From contig CAUDRX010000162.1 in the NCBI GenBank assembly GCA_958451915.1, positions 1 through 5,310 of the forward strand: 5,310 nucleotides of DNA, read 5' to 3'. Under the pieces are notes generated by a model that saw nothing but the letters and a program-made list of their open reading frames with translations, made no database searches and was not told the DNA's origin. This stretch comes from an uncultured Peptococcaceae bacterium (GTDB lineage: Bacteria; Bacillota; Peptococcia; Peptococcales; Peptococcaceae). Shown piece after piece: positions 1 through 5,310 of the stretch. The number at the start of each line of letters is the position of its first letter. Positions within the stretch are counted from its first letter, which is position 1. The position numbers and the translations under genes are program-made.

Positions 1-1761
1 GATGTGTACGAGACCATCTACGCCATCTTCAAGTGCAACAAAAGCACCAAATGGAGCGATACGTACGACCTTACCGGTAACAACCGTGCCTGCTGGATAT
101 TTTTCAGCAGCGTTGTCCCAAGGGTTAGCGATCAGTTTCTTGAGGGAAAGGCTGATCTTGCCCTTTTCACGATCTGCGTTCAATACATAAACTTCGATCT
201 CATCGCCGACATTCACAACATCGGTAGGCTGTTTTACGCGGCCCCAGCCCATTTCAGAAATATGCAGGAGACCGTCTACACCGCCAAGATCCACGAATGC
301 GCCGAAGTTTGCAATACGTTGTACGCGGCCTTTGAGGATCTGACCTTCTTCGATGTTGGTCCAGAATGCTTCACGAGCAGCCTTTTCTTCTTCTTCGAGC
401 ACGGCACGACGAGAAAGGATGATCTTGCGGTTTTCTGGATTTGGATCAAATTCAATGATCTTGAAGCGATAGGTGTTGCCCACAAAGGACTTGATGTCGT
501 CAACGTATTTGGTGTCGAGATGAGATGCTGGTACAAAGCCACGAGCACCGATATCTACGATAACGCCGCCTTTGACATCGCTAACAACCTTTGCTTCGAT
601 GACTTCACCATTTTCAAATTTCTGCTGAAGTTCATCCATTGCTTTTTCCTGGTCAGCACGCTTCTTGGAAAGAACCATGTGGCCTTCGTTGTTTTCCATC
701 TTAATGACCATTACCTGGATTTCATCGCCAACTTTAACGATTTCTTCGACATCTGGATCTTTTTGGAAGGACAGCTCCTTGATTGGAATAACGCCTTCGG
801 ATTTGCCACCCACATCGACCATTACTTCGTCCGAGTTGATCTTTACGACGGTACCAGTTACTACATCATAAAGATTGAGTGGTTCCAAAGTACCATAACC
901 CTGTTCTAAACCTTGTTCCATTGTTAATTCTTCCATCTTGTCAATGACCTCCCTAATTATCCAGTCAGGCGTCGATGCGCCTGCTGTTAAACCAATTTTA
1001 TCGATGCCCTCAAACCACTCGTCCTGCAGGTCTGCTGCAGATTCGACATGCTTTGTCGTCACACCGGCATCCTGACAGATCGAAACGAGTTTACAGGTAT
1101 TGGCGCTGTTATAGCCACCAATGACCACCATCAGATCGACCTGTGCAGCCAATGCGCTGGCATCGGATTGTCTGTCTCTCGTAGCAGCACAAATAGTGTT
1201 GTGAATCACCAGTTCCTCGAGCGGTAATCCCTCGAGATAAGCAACGGCACTTTCAAAGCGTTCCAGCTTCTCAGTGGTCTGAGAAACAAGACAGATCTTT
1301 TTGCCGTCGAGAGACAGTGCCTTCAATTCATCCAGGCTGATAAAGACAATGGCCGTGTCGTTGGTCCAGCCAACGATCGCCATCACTTCCGGATGGTTAC
1401 GGTCTCCCAGGATCAATACCTGATAACCGGCCTCCGCATGTTCGCGAGCAATCTGCTGTACTTTTTTTACCTTCGGACAGGTGCAATCAAAGTACGTATG
1501 CCCGGCGTTCTCGATCTCCCGGTAGATAGAAGGCGCAACGCCATGGGTACGGATGAGGACGTTCTGCTCATGGATATCGTCCAGTTCATCGTAGGAACGG
1601 ATCCCTAACGATTCAAGGCGTGCCACTTCCTGTGGATTATGGATCAAAGGACCCAGCGTTGCGATCGGTCCTTTACCTTCCTCGATCAGTTTTTCACCTT
1701 TGTTGATCGCCGCTCTGACGCCGAAACAAAAACCGGCATTGGGCGCTAATTTGATATCCAT
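1..1761 (-). CDS. ispH-rpsA: IspH–ribosomal protein S1 fusion (bifunctional HMBPP reductase / S1), 3' end cut by window edge
   Basis: This is one uninterrupted reading frame of 587 codons running off the left edge. Residues 1 to about 275 are 4-hydroxy-3-methylbut-2-enyl diphosphate reductase, the 4Fe-4S enzyme that makes IPP and DMAPP in the last step of the MEP pathway. The three cluster cysteines are C12 (GFCFGV), C95 (DCTCP) and C191 (NTIC). Substrate-pocket residues H41, H123, E125 and N221 are present, as is the terminal GASTP at 261-265. From about residue 298 it is ribosomal protein S1, which binds mRNA on the 30S subunit. S1 repeats lie at about 298-367, 384-452, 471-541 and 556 onward, the last truncated. 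I read every codon across the junction and found no stop or frameshift. The start is ATG 1761 because AGAGGG lies 6 nt upstream; the in-frame ATG at 1776 has no such site. The gene has its own promoter and follows cmk. IspH-S1 fusions are known in Clostridia and Negativicutes, so the fusion is unlikely to be an assembly artefact. Confidence 0.96.
   Translation of the reverse strand, partial: MDIKLAPNAGFCFGVRAAINKGEKLIEEGKGPIATLGPLIHNPQEVARLESLGIRSYDELDDIHEQNVLIRTHGVAPSIYREIENAGHTYFDCTCPKVKKVQQIAREHAEAGYQVLILGDRNHPEVMAIVGWTNDTAIVFISLDELKALSLDGKKICLVSQTTEKLERFESAVAYLEGLPLEELVIHNTICAATRDRQSDASALAAQVDLMVVIGGYNSANTCKLVSICQDAGVTTKHVESAADLQDEWFEGIDKIGLTAGASTPDWIIREVIDKMEELTMEQGLEQGYGTLEPLNLYDVVTGTVVKINSDEVMVDVGGKSEGVIPIKELSFQKDPDVEEIVKVGDEIQVMVIKMENNEGHMVLSKKRADQEKAMDELQQKFENGEVIEAKVVSDVKGGVIVDIGARGFVPASHLDTKYVDDIKSFVGNTYRFKIIEFDPNPENRKIILSRRAVLEEEEKAAREAFWTNIEEGQILKGRVQRIANFGAFVDLGGVDGLLHISEMGWGRVKQPTDVVNVGDEIEVYVLNADREKGKISLSLKKLIANPWDNAAEKYPAGTVVTGKVVRIAPFGAFVALEDGVDGLVHI
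934..954 (-). promoter_or_regulatory. Possible internal ribosome binding site and ATG start for free S1
   Basis: At the IspH/S1 boundary the minus strand reads AGGGAGGT (954-947), then 10 nt, then ATG (936-934), which is codon 276 of the fusion gene. The match to the anti-Shine-Dalgarno sequence is better than that of the ispH start itself, although the spacing is a little long. Initiation here would give a protein beginning MEELTMEQ, followed by the S1 repeats, which looks like a normal S1 N-terminus. The next ATG (921-919) is 25 nt away and too distant. Internal initiation is an inference. The motif is directly visible, but its codons also encode IspH-tail residues. Confidence 0.45.
966..983 (-). 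other. GC-rich hairpin just upstream of the internal S1 ribosome binding site
   Basis: CAGGCG and CGCCTG form a perfect 6-bp inverted repeat around a 6-nt loop. It lies over the codons of the IspH GASTP motif and ends about 11 nt before the AGGGAGGT motif. It could pause ribosomes or affect access to the internal start. There is no following U-run, so it is not an intrinsic terminator. It may simply result from the conserved protein sequence. Confidence 0.3.
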
Positions 1762-1799
1762 TTTGAGCCCTCTCATCTATACACATTCAATTACACCTT

Positions 1800-1828
1800 A
1801 TTATACCTAATAATGGCCGCAATGCCAA
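1800..1828 (-). promoter_or_regulatory. Sigma-70 promoter for ispH-rpsA
   Basis: On the minus strand, TTGGCA (1828-1823, five of six bases of the -35 consensus) is followed by exactly 17 nt and then a perfect TATAAT (1805-1800). Transcription would begin near 1793, leaving a leader of about 32 nt before the ispH ATG at 1761. The promoter sits in the gap after cmk, and I see no terminator between the two genes, so read-through from cmk also seems likely. A strong dedicated promoter fits the high demand for S1. Confidence 0.8.
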
Positions 1829-1836
1829 ACATTATT
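1809..1836. repeat. Inverted repeat flanking the -35 element of the ispH-rpsA promoter
   Basis: Perfect 7-bp arms AATAATG (1809-1815) and CATTATT (1830-1836) are separated by 14 nt that contain the -35 hexamer. One arm lies in the promoter spacer, and the other overlaps the cmk stop codon (1834-1832). The position suits an operator, but the arms are AT-rich, match no operator I recognise, and could arise by chance. There is no poly-U tract, so it is not a terminator. Confidence 0.3.
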
Positions 1837-2485
1837 TTGATATTATGGCAATAATTTTTTCCAGGACCTGTTTTTCATCCAACTCATCGGTATCTACAAG
1901 GATGGCGTCTTCTGCCTGACGAAGCGGTGCGATCTCCCTGGTGCTGTCAAGGCGGTCCCTTTCCACGATGTCACTCACCAACTGTTCGAAATCCTGATGG
2001 ATCCCTTTGCGCTCCAGTTCGAGATAACGGCGGCGTGCACGTTCCCGGGCACTGGCAACAAGAAAGAATTTATAATCCGCGTCTGGCAGAACAACGGTTC
2101 CGATATCACGCCCGTCCATGACAACTGAGCGCTCCCGGGCGATACGCTGCTGCTGAAGCGTCATCGCACTGCGCACGCTGGCAAGTTTTGCATAGGCACT
2201 GACGATCTTTGAGATCTCCGGCTGGCGGATGGCTTCTTCAATGTTCTCGTCGTGGTCAAACAGGCATTTTTTATCACCGACCTGTTCAAAATGCAGTGAC
2301 AGCGCCTCCAGCAGTGCATCCAGTGCCGGACCTTCTTCTGCCGGCACACCCTTGCGCACTGCCATCAAACTCACGCCGCGATACATAGCGCCAGTGTCAA
2401 GATAAATGATGCCATAATGTGCAGCCAGCGCTTTTGCCAAAGTGCTTTTGCCAACGCCAGCTGGTCCATCGATCGCAATCTGCAT
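1832..2485 (-). CDS. cmk: Cytidylate kinase (CMP/dCMP kinase)
   Basis: This 217-residue cytosolic enzyme phosphorylates CMP and dCMP with ATP, feeding CTP and dCTP pools. The P-loop GPAGVGKST is at residues 7-15. The nucleoside-monophosphate binding motif DTGAMYR is at 30-36, and DGRDIGT at 124-130. An Arg-rich lid segment (RRRY, 151-154) precedes the family motif RDRLDSTREIAPL at 176-188. The length is normal to slightly short for bacterial Cmk (about 220-230). The start is fixed by AAAGGAGG (2498-2491) 5 nt before ATG 2485. That site overlaps the stop codon of the preceding HutP-like gene, so the two are probably translationally coupled. cmk upstream of ispH-rpsA is a common arrangement in Firmicutes; the plsC gene often found between them is absent here. 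Confidence 0.97.
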   Translation of the reverse strand: MQIAIDGPAGVGKSTLAKALAAHYGIIYLDTGAMYRGVSLMAVRKGVPAEEGPALDALLEALSLHFEQVGDKKCLFDHDENIEEAIRQPEISKIVSAYAKLASVRSAMTLQQQRIARERSVVMDGRDIGTVVLPDADYKFFLVASARERARRRYLELERKGIHQDFEQLVSDIVERDRLDSTREIAPLRQAEDAILVDTDELDEKQVLEKIIAIISK

Positions 2486-2497
2486 GATCTCCTCCTT

Positions 2498-2914
2498 TTA
2501 TATCAAACGATGCGCCAATCCCAACGCCACATCATCCAGGTATAACAAACCGATGCTCAGGAACACCGCCACACTGATATGGTCTTCCCAGCGGGCAAGT
2601 CCGATCTTGCCGCCCACACTGAGCCCCCCTGCCTTTGGTGCAACCTGGCTCAGGGCATCATGGAGTGCACCGGCGATCGAACCATCACCATGCGGTGAAT
2701 CCTCGTCGATCAACCCTTCACGACGTGCTGCAACGATGGCCTGTTCGACCATCTTATGCATGGATTTAAAAAAGTCCCCGCCTATATCCACAGCCGCTGT
2801 ACGAATGCCCAGTTTCGCATAATCGGCCTTCAATGCACGTTCCGAACTGCGGTCTTCCGAGATTGCAAGTTTGACCGCCGCTCTGGCAACATTGCGTTCA
2901 TTATTCGTATTCAT
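2498..2914 (-). CDS. HutP-family protein (RNA-binding antiterminator fold), function unknown here
   Basis: This is a 138-residue soluble protein with no signal peptide or membrane segment. Its order of segments resembles Bacillus HutP, the histidine- and Mg-dependent antiterminator of the hut operon. An N-terminal helix (about 8-20) is followed by a first strand and helix containing VDIGGDF (42-48) and a long helix (52-66). Then come HDALSQV (85-91) and a C-terminal glycine-rich block with GGKIGLA (101-107), HISVAVFLSIG (112-122) and ALGLAHR (130-136). From memory of the B. subtilis protein, its three metal-ligand histidines (73, 77, 138) fall on G78, G82 and D128, so histidine-dependent control looks unlikely. 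No hut genes are nearby. The start overlaps the flavoprotein stop as ATGA, with AAGGAGG (2928-2922) 7 nt upstream. The family call comes from pattern recognition; the role is unknown. Confidence 0.72.
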   Translation of the reverse strand: MNTNNERNVARAAVKLAISEDRSSERALKADYAKLGIRTAAVDIGGDFFKSMHKMVEQAIVAARREGLIDEDSPHGDGSIAGALHDALSQVAPKAGGLSVGGKIGLARWEDHISVAVFLSIGLLYLDDVALGLAHRLI

Positions 2915-4182
2915 GGTTGTTCCTCCTTCTCCTGCACGTAGCCGGCCGCTGCCAGGCCAGCAGCATGGCCTGTCGAAAAAGCGATCTGCAGGTTGAAACC
3001 GCCTGTATATGCATCTACATCCAGCAATTCACCGCAGACGAACAGCCCAGCAATTTTTTTCACCGCCATGGTCTTCGGGTCCACTTCCTTGACCGAGAGC
3101 CCGCCGGCGGTGATGATGCCCTCGCGGAGCGGACGCGCCGCCGTAAGGGTAAAAGAAAAGTCCTTCAGACGCTCTATGATCGCCTGACGCGCTTCCTTGG
3201 GCAGCTGATGCAGGACCATCTCTTCATCAAGTCCGCACTGCGCGGCAAAGACCGGCACGAGTTTCTGAGGCAACAATGTCTTCAGCAGACTGGTCACATG
3301 CTTGTTTGGCATTGCACCGATCTCCCGCAGGAGCCGCGCGTCCAGCTGCGCTTTCGAAAGTGCAGGCTTGAGATCGATATGGGCCGTCAGCGGCCGGTCC
3401 TTTTTCTGCCAATAGGCAGCTGCATGGCCACTCGCAGAAAGTACGACCGGGCCACTGATACCAAAATGAGTAAACAGCATCTCACCTTGTTCGCCGTAAA
3501 TACGCTTACCACGCTCATCGTTGATCTCAAAACGCACATTGCGCAGACTGAGCCCCTGCAGCGCAGGCACCCACTCTTCTTCAGCCACAAGCGGCACAAG
3601 GGCAGGATAGGGCGCTGTTACTTTAAGGCCCAGCGCCGTGAGCCAGGGATAAGCATCACCCGTGCTGCCTGTACCTGGATAAGATACGCCGCCCGTACAA
3701 AGGATGACCGCCTTTGCCTTCCAGCTCTGCCCCGTCTGATCGATGAGCTCAAAGCCTCCTGATGGTGTCGTCAAAAGGCGCTTCACCGCACGTTCACAGT
3801 GGATCCGCACTCCAGCTTCTTTGGCCGCAGCGATCAGCGTGTCCACCACATCCTGTGCGTGATCACTCATCGGAAAGACTCTGTCACCGCGCTCCACCTT
3901 GAGCGCACAGCCACGCCTGGAAAAGAAGTCCCAGACAGCGCGATTATCGAATGCGCTGAGACTGGAATACATGAACTTTGGATTACGCCGGATCTGTGCA
4001 AGGATCTCTTCCTCGTTCTTGACCGTCGTCACATTACAGCGGCCTTTACCGGTGATGCGGATCTTGCGCCCGCAGGAAGCCATCTTTTCCAGGAGTGTCA
4101 CGCTCAACCCAGAGCGCGCCGCCGCATAAGCCGCCATCAATCCGCTGGCGCCCCCGCCAACGACAATGATATCATGCAACAC
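2911..4182 (-). CDS. BaiN/YhiN (HI0933)-family NAD(P)/FAD-dependent oxidoreductase
   Basis: This predicted cytosolic flavoprotein has 423 residues when started at GTG 4182. The dinucleotide-binding site GGGASGL is at residues 9-15, with the closing acidic residue E32. The family block GRKIRITGKGRCN follows at 38-50. Further on are CTGGVSYPGTGSTGDAYP, a THFGISGP segment, and the C-terminal FAD-contacting CGELLDVDAYTGGFNLQIA. These match the HI0933-like family that includes E. coli YhiN and clostridial BaiN; the substrate of most members is unknown. An upstream in-frame ATG at 4263 would add 27 unrelated residues, but it has no Shine-Dalgarno site and lies upstream of the likely promoter. GGAGG (4192-4188) sits 5 nt before GTG 4182 and 8 nt before an alternative TTG at 4179. 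It is the first gene of the operon, and its stop overlaps the next start. Confidence 0.9.
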   Translation of the reverse strand: MLHDIIVVGGGASGLMAAYAAARSGLSVTLLEKMASCGRKIRITGKGRCNVTTVKNEEEILAQIRRNPKFMYSSLSAFDNRAVWDFFSRRGCALKVERGDRVFPMSDHAQDVVDTLIAAAKEAGVRIHCERAVKRLLTTPSGGFELIDQTGQSWKAKAVILCTGGVSYPGTGSTGDAYPWLTALGLKVTAPYPALVPLVAEEEWVPALQGLSLRNVRFEINDERGKRIYGEQGEMLFTHFGISGPVVLSASGHAAAYWQKKDRPLTAHIDLKPALSKAQLDARLLREIGAMPNKHVTSLLKTLLPQKLVPVFAAQCGLDEEMVLHQLPKEARQAIIERLKDFSFTLTAARPLREGIITAGGLSVKEVDPKTMAVKKIAGLFVCGELLDVDAYTGGFNLQIAFSTGHAAGLAAAGYVQEKEEQP

Positions 4183-4207
4183 ATTCACCTCCAGATCATC
4201 TCTGATT

Positions 4208-4236
4208 AGGATAGCATGAGTTTGCCTGCACCACAA
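4208..4236 (-). promoter_or_regulatory. Probable extended -10 promoter for the flavoprotein–hutP–cmk operon
   Basis: The minus strand shows TTGTGG (4236-4231), a 17-nt spacer and TATCCT (4213-4208). A TGC directly before the -10 hexamer gives an extended -10 element. Transcription would begin near 4201, about 19 nt before GTG 4182. This placement supports the shorter start for the flavoprotein gene. The -35 box matches only in TTG. Confidence 0.55.
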
Positions 4237-4360
4237 ATCTTTTTTGCACCGGATCTTTATCATAATGATTTGGAAGGTTTAATTATGAGACATTTTTTTG
4301 AAATATGATAACAAATTACCCAAAACGCCTTGAATGAAGATGTAGACTATGTTAATTTTA

Positions 4361-4384
4361 TATTATAGAAATTTTCTCAAGGAG
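4361..4384 (+). promoter_or_regulatory. Weak -10-like element and ribosome binding site of pckG
   Basis: TATTAT (4361-4366) could serve as a -10 hexamer giving a very short leader, but no -35 resembling TTGACA lies 16-18 nt upstream. The nearest candidate, TTGAAT at 4330-4335, is too far away. AAGGAG (4379-4384) is a clear Shine-Dalgarno sequence 7 nt before ATG 4392 and fixes the pckG start. The ribosome binding site is convincing; the promoter is not. Confidence 0.35.
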
Positions 4385-4391
4385 AATCGTC

Positions 4392-5310
4392 ATGACTAAT
4401 AACCAAATGCTGCTAAAATGGGTCGACGATATGACCAAGCTCTGCCAGCCAGGCAGCGTTGTTTGGTTCTATGGTACCGAAGACCAGCAACAAGAAATCT
4501 TAGATGACCTCATCGCACACGATGCCGCCATAAAACTCAATCCCGAAAAACTGCCAAACTGCTACCTGTTCAGATCACATGTTTCCGATGTCGCCCGCGT
4601 GGAAGGCCGCACCTTTATCGCCAGTGAAAAAGAAGAGGATGCAGGTCCGACCAACAACTGGTTTCCGCCGCAGGAACTCAAAGAGACCATGCGCAAGCTT
4701 TATGCCGGCGCCATGCGTGGACGTACCATGTACGTCATCCCATTCTGCATGGGACCGATCGACAGTCCATCCTCCCGCATTGGCGTCCAGCTCACCGACA
4801 GCCCATATGTAGCGCTCAATATGAAGATCATGACCCGCACCGGCCAGCAGGTGCTCGACCGCCTCGGCGACGACGGTTTCTTCGTGCCATGCCTGCACTC
4901 TGTAGGCAGCCCATTGACTGAAGGCGAAAAAGACGTTGCCTGGCCTTGTGCTCCGATTGACGAAAAATACATCGCACATTTTCCTGAGACCCGTGAGATC
5001 TGGAGCTATGGTTCCGGCTATGGCGGCAACGCCCTGCTCGGAAAAAAATGCCTGGCGCTCCGCATCGCTTCCGTGATGGCACGTGACGAAGGCTGGATGG
5101 CTGAACACATGCTCATCCTCAAGATCACCAATCCGGAAGGCCGCGTGAAGCATATCTGTGCCGCATTCCCAAGCGCATGCGGGAAGACCAACCTTGCCAT
5201 GCTCGTGCCAACCCTGCCAGGATGGAAGGTCGAGACCATCGGCGACGATATTGCCTGGCTGCACATCGGAGAGGACGGCCGTCTCTACGCCATCAACCCT
5301 GAGAACGGCT
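4392..5310 (+). CDS. pckG: Phosphoenolpyruvate carboxykinase (GTP), 3' end cut by window edge
   Basis: The first 306 codons of a GTP-dependent PEPCK of about 600 residues are present, roughly half the protein. The cytosolic enzyme interconverts oxaloacetate plus GTP with PEP plus CO2 and GDP. The GTP-class P-loop PSACGKTN is at residues 260-267, with the hyper-reactive cysteine C263. GDDIAW is at 284-289 and YGGNALLGKKC at 210-220. The expected Mn2+ ligands K219, H239 and D286 have the same spacing to each other and to C263 as in the rat enzyme (K244, H264, D311, C288; recalled from memory). R69, within ARVEGRT, probably corresponds to the substrate-binding arginine near the N-terminus. The start is ATG 4392 with AAGGAG 7 nt upstream. 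It is transcribed divergently from the flavoprotein operon. Most Firmicutes use the unrelated-in-motif ATP-type PckA, so the GTP type is notable. The C-terminal half is not visible. Confidence 0.97.
   Translation, partial: MTNNQMLLKWVDDMTKLCQPGSVVWFYGTEDQQQEILDDLIAHDAAIKLNPEKLPNCYLFRSHVSDVARVEGRTFIASEKEEDAGPTNNWFPPQELKETMRKLYAGAMRGRTMYVIPFCMGPIDSPSSRIGVQLTDSPYVALNMKIMTRTGQQVLDRLGDDGFFVPCLHSVGSPLTEGEKDVAWPCAPIDEKYIAHFPETREIWSYGSGYGGNALLGKKCLALRIASVMARDEGWMAEHMLILKITNPEGRVKHICAAFPSACGKTNLAMLVPTLPGWKVETIGDDIAWLHIGEDGRLYAINPENG

Larger units (their letters stand above)
4183..4391. other. Divergent intergenic region between the flavoprotein operon and pckG
   Basis: This 209-bp AT-rich region holds the minus-strand promoter at its left end and the pckG ribosome binding site at its right end. 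In between are several copies of an ATGAT/ATCAT motif. They include an 11-bp palindrome ATCATAATGAT (4259-4269) and a distant inverted pair TTATCAT (4257-4263) and ATGATAA (4305-4311). I see no RNA gene, terminator or riboswitch. For pckG, AT-rich -10-like hexamers exist (TATTAT 4361-4366), but none has a good -35 at proper spacing. Confidence 0.6.

Noticed and set aside
4..909. Open frame of about 300 codons on the plus strand
   Set aside because: It is antisense, in codon register, to the S1 half of the fusion gene. It is open only because that half lacks TTA, CTA and TCA codons. The translation shows no family features.
1774..1776. Upstream in-frame ATG for IspH
   Set aside because: No Shine-Dalgarno sequence is placed for it, whereas AGAGGG is well placed for ATG 1761. 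Family members begin at the MDIKLA-type position.
2917..3762. 281-codon plus-strand open frame, and another at 3799-4209
   Set aside because: Both are antisense to the well-supported flavoprotein gene, lack convincing ribosome binding sites, and have no recognisable motifs.
4183..4263. Extended N-terminus of the flavoprotein from ATG 4263
   Set aside because: It has no ribosome binding site and lies upstream of the extended -10 promoter. The extra 27 residues precede an already complete FAD-binding N-terminus.
4285..4308. Seven-codon ORF (MRHFFEI) preceded by GGAAGG, a possible leader peptide for pckG
   Set aside because: It is too short and unsupported: there is no attenuator hairpin or terminator downstream, and no promoter is identified upstream of it.
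4296..4314. Rex-, FNR- or cre-like sequence (TTTTGAAATAT followed by ATAACAA)
   Set aside because: The half-sites do not keep the required spacing for any of these families. The Rex-like match needs an extra base, and the FNR and cre matches fail in the core positions.
4575..5264. 229-codon minus-strand open frame
   Set aside because: It is antisense to pckG, whose catalytic motifs are unmistakable, and is explained by GC-biased codon use.

Overview
The window is a housekeeping region of a bacterium that is most likely a Gram-negative-walled Firmicute (class Negativicutes, for example the Acidaminococcaceae or Veillonellaceae). This is an inference. It rests on three things: an in-frame IspH–ribosomal protein S1 fusion, a small HutP-like protein placed directly before cmk, and strong AGGAGG-type ribosome binding sites with balanced base composition. 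The genus cannot be fixed from the sequence alone.

Layout. Positions 1-4182 hold four genes on the minus strand, transcribed right to left: a BaiN/YhiN-type flavoprotein (4182-2911), a HutP-family protein (2914-2498), cytidylate kinase cmk (2485-1832), and an ispH-rpsA fusion (1761 to beyond position 1). The first three are tightly packed, with an ATGA stop/start overlap and then a 12-nt gap, and look like one transcript. A 70-nt gap separates cmk from ispH-rpsA. It carries a very good sigma-70 promoter, so the fusion gene can be transcribed independently as well as by read-through. A 209-bp divergent intergenic region (4183-4391) separates this operon from pckG (GTP-type PEP carboxykinase), which runs rightwards from 4392 and is cut by the window end.

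Function. The minus-strand genes link nucleotide supply (CMP kinase), isoprenoid precursor synthesis (the last step of the MEP pathway) and translation (S1). The flavoprotein and the HutP-like protein have no clear role in these. pckG belongs to central carbon metabolism at the PEP/oxaloacetate node.

The most interesting signal is inside the fusion gene. Where the IspH domain ends and S1 begins there is an AGGGAGGT Shine-Dalgarno sequence 10 nt before an in-frame ATG, preceded by a 6-bp GC-rich hairpin. Codon choice also changes at this junction. Together these suggest that free S1 could be made from an internal start in addition to the fused protein. No mobile element, CRISPR array, tRNA or rRNA was seen, and I see no clearly new multi-gene system here.
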